Positions 45,257 through 59,947 are shown, numbered from the stretch's first letter. The stretch is DNA of 64,000 nt from Amia ocellicauda (GCF_036373705.1 NW_027102764.1:1-64000), one strand, 5' to 3'. Numbers and translations are program-made. Notes: generated from the letters alone by a model not told the origin.

Positions 45257-48200
45257 TGAGTCAGTGTGCTCCCAGGAGATGCTCAAAGGAGCCTGCCTAA
45301 AACAGTGTGCTACCTAGAGATCCTGAAGTCACCCCCGCAACTCAAATCACCTGTGTTGCTCCCAGAAACAAAAGAGGAAAAACTGGAAAAACCAGTATAC
45401 CAGTCAAGCAACTTAAGCTCAAGAAGGGAGGCAGCTTGACCAAGCCAGTTTAAGCTGACAAGTTACTGTGACTGCCTATATTGTTTTTCATTTGTTTGTT
45501 TTTTATGACATTGGAGTTACAAGGTTCTGCACTGAACACAAATCTACTAAGAAGTGTCTCCTTAAAACTCAACCATAAAAGTAAAATAATAATAAAATAA
45601 AAAACTTCAGAAGGAATTATTTTCAACTGAGAGTTTGCTTGTACACTGTTACTTAACAAAAATATATTACACTGCACACAAATTATTTCTGACCAATCCA
45701 ACATGGCCAAACGATATAAACAATGCACTTTTCTTGAACAACCCTGAACACAACTTTATACAGCAGGTCACACATCCTATGCATCATTATTTTCAGAGAA
45801 GATGCGTTTTGGAGGAATAGAAAATAAAATCTAAACAATAACAAAAGGCTTCCAGCAAATGTGTTGCTTGGCCCCATAATAAGTATTTGAACTGTTTCAA
45901 AGTGAAAGCTTCAGACCATTTTGATGCGGTTTGCAAGTTAACAAGTTCTGCTGTCCAAACATGACACTATCCGTAAGTTAGCCACTCAAAGTGACTTAAT
46001 CATACCCTGCAGAACATCCTTCGAAATTAAGCTTTTTCTATGATAGCCTGCAGTGGTTTTCAACCCTGATCCCGAAGGGCCTCCTCTGACTCCAGCAAGT
46101 CTGCAACAGCAGCCACACATTCCTCAGCCCAGTTAAAATGAGGCTCATTTTCACAAGTTAAACATTGTAGCGTAAGGTACACTTATAAATTTCAAGTAAA
46201 GAAGTGAATTTATAGTGTCACCTTATCACGAATCCTGGAATCTTGTAGAACTCAATTTCTGTAATAATTGGACGCAGACACCAATTCCAAAGATATAAAT
46301 TGTCAAATTTATTCAAAACAAAGACTAAATGTAGCACTACACTAATTATACAAAAGGGAAGAACTAATTAAAATTCAACTCTAGATCAACAAATCACTTC
46401 CGTGACCAAATCAAAGACCATGGGATTTCATATGATAACACAAATCGATTAACAAAAAAGGTTATAAACACATTGACTACAATACCGGTTAGTAAGACGA
46501 AGGTGAGTCTCTCGTTAGTATTATTAGTCAGACATTAAATAACTACGCAGGTTAGAATTTATGTCAGGTAACTTCTCGTTATATATATATCAGTCTCATT
46601 TACGTTTAGGTGCCGAGAAAGATCCTATCATTACTTGTTACCACACTTTCCCTTAACTGATTATTATTCAATGATTTAGGATAGGCAGGGCCACCAATAA
46701 TCTAATGTCTATTAACTTGTGTCAATTTCAGACTAAACAGTTAAACAGGAATGAGAAGATATTTCTCGACGTTGACAGATTTTATTTCTAAAATTATCAA
46801 CAAAACAGTTTAATGCAACACACATTTATATTTAAGAAAACTAAATGATATTACACATTCTAGAGTTATGAATCACAGATTAACATTTCTAATTGATTTC
46901 TCAAATGTCATGAATCATGAACTCCAAACTGTTAAACTTATCTGAACTTCGTCGCAGAGAGGCCTCTCTGGCTTCGGGCTCAGATAACAGCACACGGCAC
47001 GAGGTCCGTGTGGTTTGGAACAAAGGCAGTCCGGTTCGGCTTTGTCCAAGAACTTCCACTCAGTCGATGCACCTGGAAATTGGGGTTTCTCGAAAGTAGT
47101 GTCGTTTCCAAACAGATTTTCCACTGGTTTGAAGGCTCCAAGTTTGTGCACAAAATCTTCTTTGAGGAAAGCAGGGCCCTGTTTGTTCCAAGGGTCAAGT
47201 TTCTTAAGACTCAAATAGCTATTTAAATGACTGACACTTTCGTATACAGTCGACTTAGTCAATTGTCCAGCTGTATTCACTCCACTGATCAGGTGGGCAC
47301 AGGCGGGCAGCGCAGTCTGTAAAGTTCTTTATTTAATAAAGTCCTTTAAAAGAATTCTTCGTACGGCTCAATCTCCTTCTCCCAGTTTAACTCTTCTGTT
47401 GCCGGCAATGACTTGGTTGGTTTCTGGTTCCGGTTCTGGCAACAGAGCTACAGGTGGAGCTGTGGCAGCGAGTTACTGGTTCAGGTGAGAGAGAGAGAGA
47501 GAAAGACCGTCCGCTGTTCCTTATAGTCTGTCAGATCAATAGGTGATTGGTTCCTGAGTTCTTGAGATTGGATTTCGGTTTCAGCCCCCAGTGTCCTATT
47601 GGAGGGGGGCTTGATTTATGACTGATGTCAATCCATGCCATCTTTTGGAAATGCCGGTTGGCCCGGGTTCGTAGCTCTATGTCGGGATTTCGGCTCTCGT
47701 CCACTTCAAAGAGTTTTTATCACCTACAGGCCCCTTTCTCCAGACATCTCATAGCAGAATTCCAAACTATTTGGCCTCTTCTTGGTGCCATCCTCCCCAA
47801 AACTGTCACTTTGATGCAAACCAGTTCCAAGCTGATGAGCTAAGGAAATCTGATAACTTTGGGGGGGGAGAGGTCTTCTTTAGATCAGTGCTTCAGCTCA
47901 GAGCCCAAATGCTCTTATCAGGGACTCTGTTCCCAACATAACGCTACATGAGTAATCGGGCTCTAAATAGCCCCAGGCGTTTCTCCTGCAGTTCTTCCTT
48001 CTTTCCACTGCTAGCACTGCCTTTGTGAAGGCGGATGGGGCTTGTGAGAAGTCAACAGCGTGTCTACCGAAAAGGGTGTCTGACTCCTGGTTTTGGATCC
48101 GGAAGGGTTGATAACAAACTGAAACGGTTACAATATGATACTGCTTAAATTAACTGTGGATATAGATTGTGATCGTGCTCGGCTAAGGTGTGCTTTCAGT

Positions 48201-48607
48201 CCGCACACAAAACATTTCAGTCGTCTAATCAAATCGAATAAAACAGCGAGGATAGCATGTTCGATCCGTGTGCTATTGTTTTTCAACAAGTGTAATGCCC
48301 TTTGTAACGTTTAACCGATTCGTTGAATAGAGCTTGTTATAGGATATTGTGAACTGAACCTATTTTGCTGTGAATTTATATTGAGTGCGAATAGTTTATT
48401 GTGTCTGGTCGCGGTCTGTCTGCACTAAATAAATGATTTGTATCAAGTCATTTTTTAGTTTGTCTGTCTACTTTTTTACCTTGCGACTAAAGGCCACTCC
48501 TTGCACTTCACACATTTGCCCTTTTAATTACTCCCTTACTGACATACTTTAACATGCAATGTGCGTGTGATAATAGTTTTAGCAGCCTGTTGCCATTCAG
48601 GTGAGAT

Positions 48608-48635
48608 GATACCTAGATACCTAGATACCTATACC
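48608..48635 (+). other. Deletion junction with filler repeat, unit 9
   Basis: Block 2 counterpart of the unit 3 junction. Confidence 0.8.
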
Positions 48636-49053
48636 ACTGGTTTTCTCCGATCTATATAGAAGAGGATGTCTTTTATTGTAACAACCAGACATTTGATTCT
48701 GCACTGTCACTCACTCACTCATCTATCTATCTATCTATCTATCTATCGACTATTGACTATCGACATTTGCTGTCTGCCGCTGTGATTGTTGGGAGTGAGT
48801 GTGGAGGTGCAGGTGTGCATGTTTGCTGCTGCCAGGTTTGTTTGTGGTTTTTCTCCTCTACTTTTTTCGTTCTTTCTTTCTTTCTTTCTGAATGTGTCTT
48901 TGACAGTTTTGTAAGAGGTTTTTCTGAAGAGTTTCCCCATGCTGAGCTGACTCCTGCAGTCAGCGAAGTGATCGGGATGTCTGGGGCTGGGTCGGGGAGG
49001 GGGGGAATCAGAGTTTTTTATTCGAGACTTTAACACGTCGGCATGGCGTTAAA

Positions 49054-50139
49054 GTGACCTCTGATGAGTTTTTGCCCCTGGAGGAGTGTGTTCTGGCGAT
49101 CGGGCAAGTTGTCGGTTGTGAAAATATAAAGTCGGCAGCTCGTATGAGCGGGTCTGTTGTGCTGTTTCTGAGCAGCATTGAGTTGGTCTCGCGTATCGTT
49201 GAGACTGGTATAGTGATCGGTGGTGTTTTGATCAATGTCACCCCACTAGCAGCTCCGGCCAGGAGAGTTACTTTGTCTAATGTCCCTCGTTTTCTGTCAA
49301 ACGACCTATTAGAGAGGGAACTGGCGAGACATGGGTGGATAATGTCGGGTTTGAAACGTATACCGCTGGGGTGTAAGTCACAGCAGTTGAAACATGTTGT
49401 TTCGTTCAGAAGGCAGGTATTCATGATTTTGAATGACATAAATGGGGATCTGAACATTGTGCTTAAGTTCAAGGTTGATGGCAATGATTATGTTGTCTTT
49501 GTCACATCTGATTCTATGAAGTGCTTCAACTGCGGTAATGAAGGCCACACTGTTAGGCATTGCCCCGAGAAGGATCAGGATGAGGGTGCTGGTCCCAGTC
49601 AACGGGGGGGTCAGCCCAAGCAGGCCAGGTCGGGGAGTGGTGAGCAGCCCGGCCGCCCTACTAGCGGAGCAGCCGAAGTGGCAGAGGAGGCGAGAAGAGG
49701 GGCTGCGGGGGAGGCTGTTGAAGAGAGTGAGGGTCTGGAGGTCCAGGTACAGGAGAGTGTGGGCGCTGAGAGGACTTCCGACCGCGGCGGTACCGTGCCG
49801 ACTGTGGAGGTCCCAGGTGTTAGCGGTGTGTCAGCTAATGTTTGTGGAGCATCAGACAGTACGGATGACAGCCGTTTAACTGGACTGGATGGCAGTATAC
49901 AGCAGCAGGATGGGGCATCAGGTAGTGGAGTGGGGGTGAGCAGCGAGAGGGCTGGTGACCAGACTGAAAAGATGGAGACTGTGAAGACAACACTGAGCAG
50001 TGTGTGGGACACGGGAATGGAAGTGGGGACGGATCCTGGTCAGGACAGCAGGGTTTTTAAAGTGCCTGGGAAGAAACGCATTCGCAAATCTGAGGACGGT
50101 GCTTCTGCTAAAAAACGGAGTCCAGCTCCTGAGCCTTGA
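49054..50139 (+). CDS. LINE ORF1-like protein, unit 10
   Basis: Intact 361-codon frame with Gln183 and Gly17. Confidence 0.72.
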   Translation: MTSDEFLPLEECVLAIGQVVGCENIKSAARMSGSVVLFLSSIELVSRIVETGIVIGGVLINVTPLAAPARRVTLSNVPRFLSNDLLERELARHGWIMSGLKRIPLGCKSQQLKHVVSFRRQVFMILNDINGDLNIVLKFKVDGNDYVVFVTSDSMKCFNCGNEGHTVRHCPEKDQDEGAGPSQRGGQPKQARSGSGEQPGRPTSGAAEVAEEARRGAAGEAVEESEGLEVQVQESVGAERTSDRGGTVPTVEVPGVSGVSANVCGASDSTDDSRLTGLDGSIQQQDGASGSGVGVSSERAGDQTEKMETVKTTLSSVWDTGMEVGTDPGQDSRVFKVPGKKRIRKSEDGASAKKRSPAPEP

Positions 50140-53100
50140 TGAGTCAGTGTGCTCCCAGGAGATGCTCAAAGGAGCCTGCCTAAAACAGTGTGCTACCTAG
50201 AGATCCTGAAGTCACCCCCGCAACTCAAAAGCACCTGTGTTGCTCCCAGAAACAAAAGAGGAAAAACTGGAAAAACCAGTATACCAGTCAAGCAACTTAA
50301 GCTCAAGAAGGGAGGCAGCTTGACCAAGCCAGTTTAAGCTGACAAGTTACTGTGACTGCCTATATTGTTTTTCATTTGTTTGTTTTTTATGACATTGGAG
50401 TTACAAGGTTCTGCACTGAACACAAATCTACTAAGAAGTGTCTCCTTAAAACTCAACCATAAAAGTAAAATAATAATAAAATAAAAAACTTCAGAAGGAA
50501 TTATTTTCAACTGAGAGTTTGCTTGTACACTGTTACTTAACAAAAATATATTACACTGCACACAAATTATTTCTGACCAATCCAACATGGCCAAACGATA
50601 TAAACAATGCACTTTTCTTGAACAACCCTGAACACAACTTTATACAGCAGGTCACACATCCTATGCATCATTATTTTCAGAGAAGATGCGTTTTGGAGGA
50701 ATAGAAAATAAAATCTAAACAATAACAAAAGGCTTCCAGCAAATGTGTTGCTTGGCCCCATAATAAGTATTTGAACTGTTTCAAAGTGAAAGCTTCAGAC
50801 CATTTTGATGTGGTTTGCAAGTTAACAAGTTCTGCTGTCCAAACATGACACTATCCGTAAGTTAGCCACTCAAAGTGACTTAATCATACCCTGAAGAACA
50901 TCCTTCGAAATTAAGCTTTTTCTATGATAGCCTGCAGTGGTTTTCAACCCTGATCCCGAAGGGCCTCCTCTGACTCCAGCAAGTCTGCAACAGCAGCCAC
51001 ACATTCCTCAGCCCAGTTAAAATGAGGCTCATTTTCACAAGTTAAACATTGTAGCGTAAGGTACACTTATAAATTTCAAGTAAAGAAGTGAATTTATAGT
51101 GTCACCTTATCACGAATCCTGGAATCTTGTAGAACTCAATTTCTGTAATAATTGGACGCACACACCAATTCCAAAGATATAAATTGTCAAATTTATTCAA
51201 AACAAAGACTAAATGTAGCACTACACTAATTATACAAAAGGGAAGAACTAATTAAAATTCAACTCTAGATCAACAAATCACTTCCGTGACCAAATCAAAG
51301 ACCATGGGATTTCATATGATAACACAAATCGATTAACAAAAAAGGTTATAAACACATTGACTACAATACCGGTTAGTAAGACGAAGGTGAGTCTCTCGTT
51401 AGTATTATTAGTCAGACATTAAATAACTACGCAGGTTAGAATTTATGTCAGGTAACTTCTCGTTATATATATATCAGTCTCATTTACGTTTAGGTGCCGA
51501 GAAAGATCCTATCATTACTTGTTACCACACTTTCCCTTAACTGATTATTATTCAATGATTTAGGATAGGCAGGGCCACCAATAATCTAATGTCTATTAAC
51601 TTGTGTCAATTTCAGACTAAACAGTTAAACAGGAATGAGAAGATATTTCTCGACGTTGACAGATTTTATTTCTAAAATTATCAACAAAACAGTTTAATGC
51701 AACACACATTAATATTTAAGAAAACTAAATGATATTACACATTCTAGAGTTATGAATCACAGATTAACATTTCTAATTGATTTCTCAAATGTCATGAATC
51801 ATGAACTCCAAACTGTTAAACTTATCTGAACTTCATCGCAGAGAGGCCTCTCTGGCTTCGGGCTCAGATAACAGCACACGGCACGAGGTCCGTGTGGTTT
51901 GGAACAAAGGCAGTCCGGTTCGGCTTTGTCCAAGAACTTCCACTCAGTCGATGCACCTGGAAATTGGGGTTTCTCGAAAGTAGTGTCGTTTCCAAACAGA
52001 TTTTCCACTGGTTTGAAGGCTCCAAGGTTGTGCACAAAATCTTCTTTGAGGAAAGCAGGGCCCTGTTTGTTCCAAGGGTCAAGTTTCTTAAGACTCAAAT
52101 AGCTATTTAAATGACTGACACTTTCGTATACAGTCGACTTAGTCAATTGTCCAGCTGTATTCACTCCACTGATCAGGTGGGCACAGGCGGGCAGCGCAGT
52201 CTGTAAAGTTCTTTATTTAATAAAGTCCTTTAAAAGAATTCTTCGTACGGCTCAATCTCCTTCTCCCAGTTTAACTCTTCTGTTGCCGGCAAAGACTTGG
52301 TTGGTTTCTGGTTCCGGTTCTGGCAACAGAGCTACAGGTTGAGCTGTGGCAGCGAGTTACTGGTTCAGGTGAGAGAGAGAGAGAGAAAGACCGTCCGCTG
52401 TTCCTTATAGTCTGTCAGATCAATAGGTGATTGGTTCCTGAGTTCTTGAGATTGGATTTCGGTTTCAGCCCCCAGTGTCCTATTGGAGGGGGGCTTGATT
52501 TATGACTGATGTCAATCCATGCCATCTTTTGGAAATGCCGGTTGGCCCGGGTTCGTAGCTCTATGTCGGGATTTCGGCTCTCGTCCACTTCAAAGAGTTT
52601 TTATCACCTACAGGCCCCTTTCTCCAGACATCTCATAGCAGAATTCCAAACTATTTGGCCTCTTCTTGGTGCCATCCTCCCCAAAACTGTCACTTTGATG
52701 CAAACCAGTTCCAAGCTGATGAGCTAAGGAAATCTGATAACTTTGGGGGGGGAGAGGTCTTCTTTAGATCAGTGCTTCAGCTCAGAGCCCAAATGCTCTT
52801 ATCAGGGACTCTGTTCCCAACATAACGCTACATGAGTAATCGGGCTCTAAATAGCCCCAGGCGTTTCTCCTGCAGTTCTTCCTTCTTTCCACTGCTAGCA
52901 CTGCCTTTGTGAAGGCGGATGGGGCTTGTGAGAAGTCAACAGCGTGTCTACCGAAAAGGGTGTCTGACTCCTGGTTTTGGATCCGGAAGGGTTGATAACA
53001 AACTGAAACGGTTACAATATGATACTGCTTAAATTAACTGTGGATATAGATTGTGATCGTGCTCGGCTAAGGTGTGCTTTCAGTCCGCACACAAAACATT

Positions 53101-54064
53101 TCAGTCGTCTAATCAAATCGAATAAAACAGCGAGGATAGCATGTTCGATCCGTGTGCTATTGTTTTTCAACAAGTGTAATGCCCTTTGTAACGTTTAACC
53201 GATTCGTTGAATAGAGCTTGTTATAGGATATTGTGAACTGAACCTATTTTGCTGTGAATTTATATTGAGTGCGAATAGTTTATTGTGTCTGGTCGCGGTC
53301 TGTCTGCACTAAATAAATGATTTGTATCAAGTCATTTTTTAGTTTGTCTGTCTACTTTTTTACCTTGCGACTAAAGGCCACTCCTTGCACTTCACACATT
53401 TGCCCTTTTAATTACTCCCTTACTGACATACTTTAACATGCAATGTGCGTGTGATAATAGTTTTAGCAGCCTGTTGCCATTCAGGTGAGACGATACCTAG
53501 AAAATCCGTTCTCAGGAGAATTGTGTTTCTTTGCTGATCACGTTCTATGTCGCTTTTTACACAGTTCTTACAAGTGGCACATTGGGGATGAGGAGCAGTG
53601 CATGCTGACCCGCATAGCTGTGGACTTCTGCATGGCATGGGGTCACAGGTCATTCCAAGTATTTCAAGACACGAGCAAATGTGTGGACACATTGCGTAGG
53701 TTGTGTTGGCCCAACCCTCACAGATTGTGCCAAGTCAAGTAGAGATGCATGTTGTCCTTTTCTAAAGTGACACGTCGTCAACAGCAAAAACATCTCTCAG
53801 AGTTCCAGGAATTCCTTGATTGCATTGCTTGCCTTTCCTCAGGAAGACAACACTTGCCAGGCTGGATATTTGCCAAAGGAAGCCAAGAGGACAGGACACC
53901 ACACCTAGATGCAACTGCATATCTCATTGTCACCAGGAAGGCCCGCCGCAAGTGACCCACCACAGACAGCACTCTGGGCGCAACTTGGCTCACTCGGGAC
54001 CTGGCCGTGCGACAGAGCGAGACGTGTGCGTAGAGCAGAGACCTTTAGCACAAGCATCAAGCTT

Positions 54065-54136
54065 GGTTCCATGGTGTAATGGTTAGCACTCTGGACTCTG
54101 AATCCAGCGATCCGAGTTCAAGTCTCGGTGGGACCT
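54065..54136 (+). tRNA. tRNA-Gln (anticodon CTG), unit 10
   Basis: Identical tRNA body in a unit-4-type context. Confidence 0.95.
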
Positions 54137-54299
54137 GGGCCCCATGGCTGGGGCAGCGGCGGCAAAGCGGTGGTCTCCCTGGGTGAGGGCCTGTGTCTGC
54201 GATCAGGGCCGTTTACGTTCTTCTTGGGAGGCTTGGAGACGAAGTGGCGAGACCTCCGGGTTGGCGTGCTGCGTTCACCTTCCTGAAACACCGAGGCCT

Positions 54300-54318
54300 G
54301 GGGCCCCCTGGTGGCGAC
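54300..54318 (-). promoter_or_regulatory. CTCF consensus-like site, unit 10
   Basis: Same match in the unit-4-type unit of block 2. Confidence 0.55.
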
Positions 54319-54469
54319 TGCGTGGCTTTAACGGAGAAGGTGCCTGTGTTGAACCCTTCTTGGAAATAATGGTTTTCCCCGATCTATATAGAAGAGGATG
54401 GCTATTATTGTAACAACCAGACATTTGTGTCTGCACTGTCACTCACTCATCTATCTATCTCTATCTCTA

Positions 54470-54527
54470 CAGTGGTAGAGGTCTCGCCTGCCACTCGGGA
54501 TTCCTTTGCTTGATTCGCGGCCACTGG
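54470..54527 (+). pseudogene. tRNA-Gly (GCC) relic, unit 10
   Basis: Same decayed sequence as unit 1. Confidence 0.75.
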
Positions 54528-54940
54528 TTTTCTCCGATCTATATAGAAGAGGATGTCTTTTATTGTAACAACCAGACATTTGATTCTGCACTGTCACTCA
54601 CTCACTCATCTATCTATCTATCTATCTATCTATCGACTATTGACTATCGACATTTGCTGTCTGCCGCTGTGATTGTTGGGAGTGAGTGTGGAGGTGCAGG
54701 TGTGCATGTTTGCTGCTGCCAGGTTTGTTTGTGGTTTTTCTCCTCTACTTTTTTCGTTCTTTCTTTCTTTCTTTCTGAATGTGTCTTTGACAGTTTTGTA
54801 AGAGGTTTTTCTGAAGAGTTTCCCCATGCTGAGCTGACTCCTGCAGTCAGCGAAGCGATCGGGATGTCTGGGGCTGGGTCGGGGAGGGGGGGAATCAGAG
54901 TTTTTTATTCGAGACTTTAACACGTCGGCATGGCGTTAAA

Positions 54941-56026
54941 GTGACCTCTGATGAGTTTTTGCCCCTGGAGGAGTGTGTTCTGGCGATCGGGCAAGTTGTC
55001 GGTTGTGAAAATATAAAGTCGGCAGCTCGTATGAGCGGGTCTGTTGTGCTGTTTCTGAGCAGCATTGAGTTGGTCTCGCGTATCGTTGAGACTGGTATAG
55101 TGATCGGTGGTGTTTTGATCAATGTCACCCCACTAGCAGCTCCGGCCAGGAGAGTTACTTTGTCTAATGTCCCTCGTTTTCTGTCAAACGACCTATTAGA
55201 GAGGGAACTGGCGAGACATGGGTGGATAATGTCGGGTTTGAAACGTATACCGCTGGGGTGTAAGTCACAGCAGTTGAAACATGTTGTTTCGTTCAGAAGG
55301 CAGGTATTCATGATTTTGAATGACATAAATGGGGATCTGAACATTGTGCTTAAGTTCAAGGTTGATGGCAATGATTATGTTGTCTTTGTCACATCTGATT
55401 CTATGAAGTGCTTCAACTGCGGTAATGAAGGCCACACTGTTAGGCATTGCCCCGAGAAGGATCAGGATGAGGGTGCTGGTCCCAGTCGACGGGGGGGTCA
55501 GCCCAAGCAGGCCAGGTCGGGGAGTGGTGAGCAGCCCGGCCGCCCTACTAGCGGAGCAGCCGAAGTGGCAGAGGAGGCGAGAAGAGGGGCTGCGGGGGAG
55601 GCTGTTGAAGAGAGTGAGGGTCTGGAGGTCCAGGTACAGGAGAGTGTGGGCGCTGAGAGGACTTCCGACCGCGGCGGTACCGTGCCGACTGTGGAGGTCC
55701 CAGGTGTTAGCGGTGTGTCAGCTAATGTTTGTGGAGCATCAGACAGTACGGATGACAGCCGTTTAACTGGACTGGATGGCAGTATACAGCAGCAGGACGG
55801 GGCATCAGGTAGTGGAGTGGGGGTGAGCAGCGAGAGGGCTGGTGACCAGACTGAAAAGATGGAGACTGTGAAGACAACACTGAGCAGTGTGTGGGACACG
55901 GGAATGGAAGTGGGGACGGATCCTGGTCAGGACAGCAGGGTTTTTAAAGTGCCTGGGAAGAAACGCATTCGCAAATCTGAGGACGGTGCTTCTGCTAAAA
56001 AACGGAGTCCAGCTCCTGAGCCTTGA
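54941..56026 (+). CDS. LINE ORF1-like protein, unit 11
   Basis: Intact 361-codon frame; protein identical to unit 5. Confidence 0.72.
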   Translation: MTSDEFLPLEECVLAIGQVVGCENIKSAARMSGSVVLFLSSIELVSRIVETGIVIGGVLINVTPLAAPARRVTLSNVPRFLSNDLLERELARHGWIMSGLKRIPLGCKSQQLKHVVSFRRQVFMILNDINGDLNIVLKFKVDGNDYVVFVTSDSMKCFNCGNEGHTVRHCPEKDQDEGAGPSRRGGQPKQARSGSGEQPGRPTSGAAEVAEEARRGAAGEAVEESEGLEVQVQESVGAERTSDRGGTVPTVEVPGVSGVSANVCGASDSTDDSRLTGLDGSIQQQDGASGSGVGVSSERAGDQTEKMETVKTTLSSVWDTGMEVGTDPGQDSRVFKVPGKKRIRKSEDGASAKKRSPAPEP

Positions 56027-59000
56027 TGAGTCAGTGTGCTCCCAGGAGATGCTCAAAGGAGCCTGCCTAAAACAGTGTGCTACCTAGAGATCCTGAAGTC
56101 ACCCCCGCAACTCAAAAGCACCTGTGTTGCTCCCAGAAACAAAAGAGGAAAAACTGGAAAAACCAGTATACCAGTCAAGCAACTTAAGCTCAAGAAGGGA
56201 GGCAGCTTGACCAAGCCAGTTTAAGCTGACAAGTTACTGTGACTGCCTATATTGTTTTTCATTTGTTTGTTTTTTATGACATTGGAGTTACAAGGTTCTG
56301 CACTGAACACAAATCTACTAAGAAGTGTCTCCTTAAAACTCAACCATAAAAGTAAAATAATAATAAAATAAAAAACTTCAGAAGGAATTATTTTCAACTG
56401 AGAGTTTGCTTGTACACTGTTACTTAACAAAAATATATTACACTGCACACAAATTATTTCTGACCAATCCAACATGGCCAAACGATATAAACAATGCACT
56501 TTTCTTGAACAACCCTGAACACAACTTTATACAGCAGGTCACACATCCTATGCATCATTATTTTCAGAGAAGATGCGTTTTGGAGGAATAGAAAATAAAA
56601 TCTAAACAATAACAAAAGGCTTCCAGCAAATGTGTTGCTTGGCCCCATAATAAGTATTTGAACTGTTTCAAAGTGAAAGCTTCAGACCATTTTGATGCGG
56701 TTTGCAAGTTAACAAGTTCTGCTGTCCAAACATGACACTATCCGTAAGTTAGCCACTCAAAGTGACTTAATCATACCCTGCAGAACATCCTTCGAAATTA
56801 AGCTTTTTCTATGATAGCCTGCAGTGGTTTTCAACCCTGATCCCGAAGGGCCTCCTCTGACTCCAGCAAGTCTGCAACAGCAGCCACACATTCCTCAGCC
56901 CAGTTAAAATGAGGCTCATTTTCACAAGTTAAACATTGTAGCGTAAGGTACACTTATAAATTTCAAGTAAAGAAGTGAATTTATAGTGTCACCATATCAC
57001 GAATCCTGGAATCTTGTAGAACTCAATTTCTGTAATAATTGGACGCAGACACCAATTCCAAAGATATAAATTGTCAAATTTATTCAAAACAAAGACTAAA
57101 TGTAGCACTACACTAATTATACAAAAGGGAAGAACTAATTAAAATTCAACTCTAGATCAACAAATCACTTCCGTGACCAAATCAAAGACCATGGGATTTC
57201 ATATGATAACACAAATCGATTAACAAAAAAGGTTATAAACACATTGACTACAATACCGGTTAGTAAGACGAAGGTGAGTCTCTCGTTAGTATTATTAGTC
57301 AGACATTAAATAACTACGCAGGTTAGTATTTATGTCAGGTAACTTCTCGTTATATATATATCAGTCTCATTTACGTTTAGGTGCCGAGAAAGATCCTATC
57401 ATTACTTGTTACCACACTTTCCCTTAACTGATTATTATTCAATGATTTAGGATAGGCAGGGCCACCAATAATCTAATGTCTATTAACTTGTGTCAATTTC
57501 AGACTAAACAGTTAAACAGGAATGAGAAGATATTTCTCGACGTTGACAGATTTTATTTCTAAAATTATCAACAAAACAGTTTAATGCAACACACATTTAT
57601 ATTTAAGAAAACTAAATGATATTACACATTCTAGAGTTATGAATCACAGATTAACATTTCTAATTGATTTCTCAAATGTCATGAATCATGAACTCCAAAC
57701 TGTTAAACTTATCTGAACTTCGTCGCAGAGAGGCCTCTCTGGCTTCGGGCTCAGATAACAGCACACGGCACGAGGTCCGTGTGGTTTGGAACAAAGGCAG
57801 TCCGGTTCGGCTTTGTCCAAGAACTTCCACTCAGTCGATGCACCTGGAAATTGGGGTTTCTCGAAAGTAGTGTCGTTTCCAAACAGATTTTCCACTGGTT
57901 TGAAGGCTCCAAGGTTGTGCACAAAATCTTCTTTGAGGAAAGCAGGGCCCTGTTTGTTCCAAGGGTCAAGTTTCTTAAGACTCAAATAGCTATTTAAATG
58001 ACTGACACTTTCGTATACAGTCGACTTAGTCAATTGTCCAGCTGTATTCACTCCACTGATCAGGTGGGCACAGGCGGGCAGCGCAGTCTGTAAAGTTCTT
58101 TATTTAATAAAGTCCTTTAAAAGAATTCTTCGTACGGCTCAATCTCCTTCTCCCAGTTTAACTCTTCTGTTGCCGGCAAAGACTTGGTTGGTTTCTGGTT
58201 CCGGTTCTGGCAACAGAGCTACAGGTTGAGCTGTGGCAGCGAGTTACTGGTTCAGGTGAGAGAGAGAGAGAGAAAGACCGTCCGCTGTTCCTTATAGTCT
58301 GTCAGATCAATAGGTGATTGGTTCCTGAGTTCTTGAGATTGGATTTCGGTTTCAGCCCCCAGTGTCCTATTGGAGGGGGGCTTGATTTATGACTGATGTC
58401 AATCCATGCCATCTTTTGGAAATGCCGGTTGGCCCGGGTTCGTAGCTCTATGTCGGGATTTCGGCTCTCGTCCACTTCAAAGAGTTTTTATCACCTACAG
58501 GCCCCTTTCTCCAGACATCTCATAGCAGAATTCCAAACTATTTGGCCTCTTCTTGGTGCCATCCTCCCCAAAACTGTCACTTTGATGCAAACCAGTTCCA
58601 AGCTGATGAGCTAAGGAAATCTGATAACTTTGGGGGGGGAGAGGTCTTCTTTAGATCAGTGCTTCAGCTCAGAGCCCAAATGCTCTTATCAGGGACTCTG
58701 TTCCCAACATAACGCTACATGAGTAATCGGGCTCTAAATAGCCCCAGGCGTTTCTCCTGCAGTTCTTCCTTCTTTCCACTGCTAGCACTGCCTTTGTGAA
58801 GGCGGATGGGGCTTGTGAGAAGTCAACAGCGTGTCTACCGAAAAGGGTGTCTGACTCCTGGTTTTGGATCCGGAAGGGTTGATAACAAACTGAAACGGTT
58901 ACAATATGATACTGCTTAAATTAACTGTGGATATAGATTGTGATCGTGCTCGGCTAAGGTGTGCTTTCAGTCCGCACACAAAACATTTCAGTCGTCTAAT

Positions 59001-59947
59001 CAAATCGAATAAAACAGCGAGGATAGCATGTTCGATCCGTGTGCTATTGTTTTTCAACAAGTGTAATGCCCTTTGTAACGTTTAACCGATTCGTTGAATA
59101 GAGCTTGTTATAGGATATTGTGAACTGAACCTATTTTGCTGTGAATTTATATTGAGTGCGAATAGTTTATTGTGTCTGGTCGCGGTCTGTCTGCACTAAA
59201 TAAATGATTTGTATCAAGTCATTTTTTAGTTTGTCTGTCTACTTTTTTACCTTGCGACTAAAGGCCACTCCTTGCACTTCACACATTTGCCCTTTTAATT
59301 ACTCCCTTACTGACATACTTTAACATGCAATGTGCGTGTGATAATAGTTTTAGCAGCCTGTTGCCATTCAGGTGAGACGATACCTAGAAAATCCGTTCTC
59401 AGGAGAATTGTGTTTCTTTGCTGATCACGTTCTATGTCGCTTTTTACACAGTTCTTACAAGTGGCACATTGGGGATGAGGAGCAGTGCATGCTGACCCGC
59501 ATAGCTGTGGACTTCTGCATGGCATGGGGTCACAGGTCATTCCAAGTATTTCAAGACACGAGCAAATGTGTGGACACATTGCGTAGGTTGTGTTGGCCCA
59601 ACCCTCACAGATTGTGCCAAGTCAAGTAGAGATGCATGTTGTCCTGTTCTAAAGTGACACGTCGTCAACAGCAAAAACATCTCTCAGAGTTCCAGGAATT
59701 CCTTGATTGCATTGCTTGCCTTTCCTCAGGAAGACAACACTTGCCAGGCTGGATATTTGCCAAAGGAAGCCAAGAGGACAGGACACCACACCTAGATGCA
59801 ACTGCATATCTCATTGTCACCAGGAAGGCCCGCCGCAAGTGACCCACCACAGCACTCTGGGCGCAACTTGGCTCACTCGGGACTTGGCCGTGCGACAGAG
59901 CGAGACGTGTGCGTAGAGCAGAGACCTTTAGCACAAGCATCAAGCTT

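Larger units (their letters stand above)
43905..48787 (+). repeat. Array unit 9 (unit-3 type)
   Basis: Matches unit 3: short, intact ORF, filler junction at 48608-48635. Confidence 0.93.
48788..54674 (+). repeat. Array unit 10 (unit-4 type)
   Basis: Matches unit 4, except that the ORF has Gly17 rather than the Arg17 of unit 4. Confidence 0.93.
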